Shown here: piece after piece, positions 61,141 to 64,000 of the stretch | Layout of the letters: each line of letters opens with the position of its first letter | Numbering within the stretch: position 1 is the stretch's first letter | DNA from: Achatina immaculata | Taxonomy: Eukaryota; Mollusca; Gastropoda; Stylommatophora; Achatinidae | Reading direction: 5' to 3' | DNA length: 64,000 nt | Assembly: GCA_009760885.1 (NCBI GenBank) | Contig: CM019719.1 | Coordinates: 30,606,084 to 30,670,083, forward strand | The notes under the pieces: generated by a model | Databases searched by the model: none | Seen by the model: only the letters and a program-made list of their open reading frames with translations | What the model was told of the DNA's origin: nothing | Program-made: the position numbers and the translations under genes

Positions 61141-64000
61141 ATCATCATCATCATCATGTGCCGTGCCGACTGGCGTTGGCTATTATGCTTCTCCAGAGTA
61201 CACGATCCTTCATGCAGGCCATCAGTTCAGTTGGTGATCTCCTCTCATACCATCCCGTCAGACTGTCCAGTATCATTTCTCTTGGTCTTCCTCTTGATCT
61301 TCTTCCTTCTATTTTTCCTGTTGTTATAATATTTTCAATGCCCCCTCTTCTCATTGCATGTCCTATGAAAGTACATTGTCTCTCTCTTATCTTTTTGACA
61401 AGGTTTTTTTGTCTCTCCAGCTCTTCTCCTACAATCTTCATTAGTTATTTTTGCTGTCCAGGGGATTCGCAACATTCTTCTAATAAACCACATTTCTGCT
61501 GCTTCCAATGATTTTTGTGCAGACTTGCCTATTATCCGTGATTCACTTCCATATAACAAGATAGGTTCAATATAGCATTTTAGGACTCGTTTTCTAACAT
61601 TCATTGATAAAGATGTGTTAGCTAATATGTTTCTCATTCTCTGAAATGCAGTCTTTGCTTGGCCTATTCTGTTCCTAATTTCTGTTCTGCATTTCCCATC
61701 TGAAGTTATTACTGCTCCAAGGTATTTGAATTTCTGCACCTGATTTAGAATAGTTCCACTTAATTTAATACTGCATGCTGGTGGATTCTGTTTCTTAGAT
61801 ATAACCATAGTCTCTGTCTTTTTGACATTCAAAGTAAGGCCTTTCTGTTCACTTTCTTTGGCAACTTTATCCAAGAGATTTTGCAGGTCTTGTTGGTTCT
61901 CAGCTATCAGTACTGTGTCATCAGCATACTGAAGGTTGTTAATATTGTATCCTCCAATTTTTATGCCTGGTTCTGTGATGATTGGGCTTAGAATATTCTC
62001 GCTATACAGAGAAAAAAGGTCTGGAGACAGTACACATCCTTGTCGCACCCCTTGTTTTACAGGTTGATATTTTCCAGTTCTATTTTCAACTCGAACTGCT
62101 GCTTCTTGCTGCCAGTATAGATGTTTTACAATCCTCAGGTCTTTGCCATCTATATTGATGTCTTCAAGCATTTTAATAATTTCATTATGTTTCACCTTGT
62201 CAAATGCCTTGGTGTAATCAATGAAGCATAAGTAGAGATCTTTCTGTACTTCTAAAGCTCTTTCTGTTAGTGTTCGTAAAGCATAAATGGCATTGTGTGT
62301 TCCCTTTCCTTCAACAAATCCAAACTGTTCATCTGCTATTTCCATTTTTTTTCTTTTTCCTTGTTCTTCTCATAATTATTCTCAGAAGTAGCTTCGTTAT
62401 GTGACATGAGAGGCTGATAGTCCGGTGGTCGTCACATTCCTTTGCACCTGGTTTCTTTGGTAGTGCTATAAACGTGGATTTAATCAGGTCACTAGGAATA
62501 TAACCACTGTTGTAAATGTCATTCAGTAACTTGGTTATTATTTTTATTCCTGTCTCCTCTAGTGCCTCTATTTCTTCTATTGTTATATTATCAGGCCCAG
62601 TCGCTTTTCCTTTCTTCATGTGTTTGATGGCATCTATGATTTCATCTTCAAGTATTGGTGGTCCCTCATAGTTTTCAGTATCTGGTGTTAATTCTGGTCT
62701 GTCTCCTCCATATAGCTCACCGATATACTCTGTCCACCTGTCCACAATGTCTTCTTTTCCCATTAACATTTTACCTTCTTTCGATTTCAGGCATCCTGTG
62801 GTATATTTTGTTTTCCTGCCTGTGAGTTCATTAATTCGTTTGTGCATGTTTTTGCTGTCTTTAATATAAGAGTCCTCTATCTGTCTGCACTGCTCATTTA
62901 ACCACACTTCTTTTGCTTCTCTGCATTTGTGTCTTATTTCTTTATTTATCTTGTTATATTTTTCCTCGTTATTTTTACTCCTCCTCCTTTTGTCCATCAG
63001 TCCTAAGATGTCGTCTGTCATCCATTTATTTTTAGGGGCTTCTTTTTTTGGTGGTATTATCTCCTTAACAGTTTGGTGGATAGAATCTCTTAACATTTCC
63101 CATTGTTCATCTATACTATTTATCTTTGCTATTGCATTGTATCTATTTGTTATAATAACTTTGTATTGTTCTCACAGTTCTTGGTTATTTTTAAGAAGTT
63201 CTGTATTCAGTTTGATGTTTCTCACTTTTCTGCCTGCTTTCTTTAGTTTTATTCTAACTTTTGCACAGAGTGGATCATGGTCACTATTGCAGTCAGCTCC
63301 TGGCATGGTTTTTGTTGTCAGTAATGCATTGCGGAATCGTTTGTTGATTAATATGTAGTCTATCTGGTTAAAAGTCTTTTTGTCTGGGCTGCACCACGTT
63401 GCCAGTCTTCGAGGATGCTGTTTAAACCAGGTGTTTCCTACAACCATGCTGTGTATTCTTGCCCATTCAATTAATTTATAACCTCTGTCATTCCTCTCCC
63501 CCAGTCCACAGTCACCAACGATGTCTGAAGTTCTTCCTTTACCAACTTTGGCATTAAAATCTCCCATGACTATGGTAACTTCATGTGACTTTGTGTGTTT
63601 TAGTGCTGTCTCTATGTCATTATAAAATAGCTGTACATCTTCTTCAGAGCTTTCAGATGTTGGAGCGTACACTTGTATAATATTTATGTTTATTGGTTGT
63701 CCTTTCAGTTGGGCTAGCAGGACTCGGTCCAAGATGTTCAGATATCCTACAATTGTCCTTGCTGTTTGTTCATCAAATATAATTCCTACTCCTTGCTCAT
63801 GTTTCTCACTTCCTGAATATATTATTGTATATTTATCTGAGTTTATCTTCCCTGCACATGTCCATCTAACTTCACTCATTCCTAATATGTTGATCTTCAT
63901 CCTTTCCATTTCCATCTTTATATTTTCTAATTTTCCAGCCTGGAATAAAGTTCTAACATTCCATGTTGCTATTTTGAACTTGTTAGTTTTGCCACCAGTA
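61141..64000 (-). mobile_element. RTE-like LINE family D with endonuclease and reverse transcriptase, decayed
   Basis: The longest element here; its 5' end is outside the window. In order on the minus strand: an AP-type endonuclease at 63915-63172 (MSEVRWTCAGK, QVYAPTSESSEEDV, VMGDFNAKVG, and the catalytic SDHDPL), a linker, then reverse transcriptase at 63096-61154 (KGKATGPDNITIEEIEAL, FVEGKGTHNAIYAL, CFIDYTKAFDKVKH, GVRQGCVLSPDLFSLY, NNLQYADDTVLIA) and the tail ending ANASRHGT. The 3' tail is (ATG)n. Breaks: a TGA at 63172-63174, a one-base shift in an A8 run near 62340 and another near 61440. Confidence 0.92.

Overview
This is animal genomic DNA: AT-rich, with short exons split by canonical GT-AG introns, many non-LTR retrotransposons, tRNA-derived SINEs, inverted-repeat DNA elements and minisatellites. 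No bacterial operons, CRISPR arrays or phage genes are visible. The repeat types suggest an invertebrate, perhaps a mollusc, but the sequence does not prove this.

Two protein-coding genes can be rebuilt exon by exon. The first, on the + strand at 3468-7541 with a likely 3'UTR exon ending near 10.4 kb, is a complete mitochondrial acyl carrier protein (NDUFAB1): 4 coding exons, 150 residues. The second, on the - strand from 58947 down to 24532, is an ARHGAP17/ARHGAP44-type BAR-RhoGAP. Eighteen exons join in frame to 834 residues: most of the BAR domain, a whole RhoGAP domain, and a proline-rich tail ending in a PDZ-type motif. Its N-terminal exons lie beyond 64 kb. All splice phases agree, including a 13-nt microexon and one GC-AG intron. 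The two genes are convergent.

Most of the rest is mobile DNA. LINE family names here are mine. Family A has an ATATAAG-type tail (175-479, 1076-3045, 10705-10885, 17825-17892, 26290-26530, 29692-29917, 40263-40921, 48349-48536, 49822-50015, 54043-56087). Family B has an AG-type tail (8056-8386, 11570-12420, 18528-19012, 32688-32845, 41190-41630, 52245-53275). RTE-like families C, D and E lie at 5515-5958, 61141-64000 and 28802-31034. Many copies have exact target-site duplications and several are nested, so a relative insertion order can be read. One TTAA-flanked, inverted-repeat family has four copies, one of them inside an element with perfect 22-bp terminal inverted repeats. tRNA-type SINEs, a 161-bp-arm foldback and at least ten minisatellites fill much of the introns.

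Layout: 1-3.0 kb LINEs; 3.4-10.4 kb NDUFAB1; 10.4-24.5 kb intergenic repeats; 24.5-59 kb the BAR-RhoGAP gene with its TE-filled introns; 59-61 kb repeat debris; 61.1-64 kb a decayed LINE with endonuclease and reverse transcriptase. I found no convincing novel molecular system. The most notable points are the microexon, the GC-AG intron, the nested insertions, and minisatellites growing from or next to functional elements.
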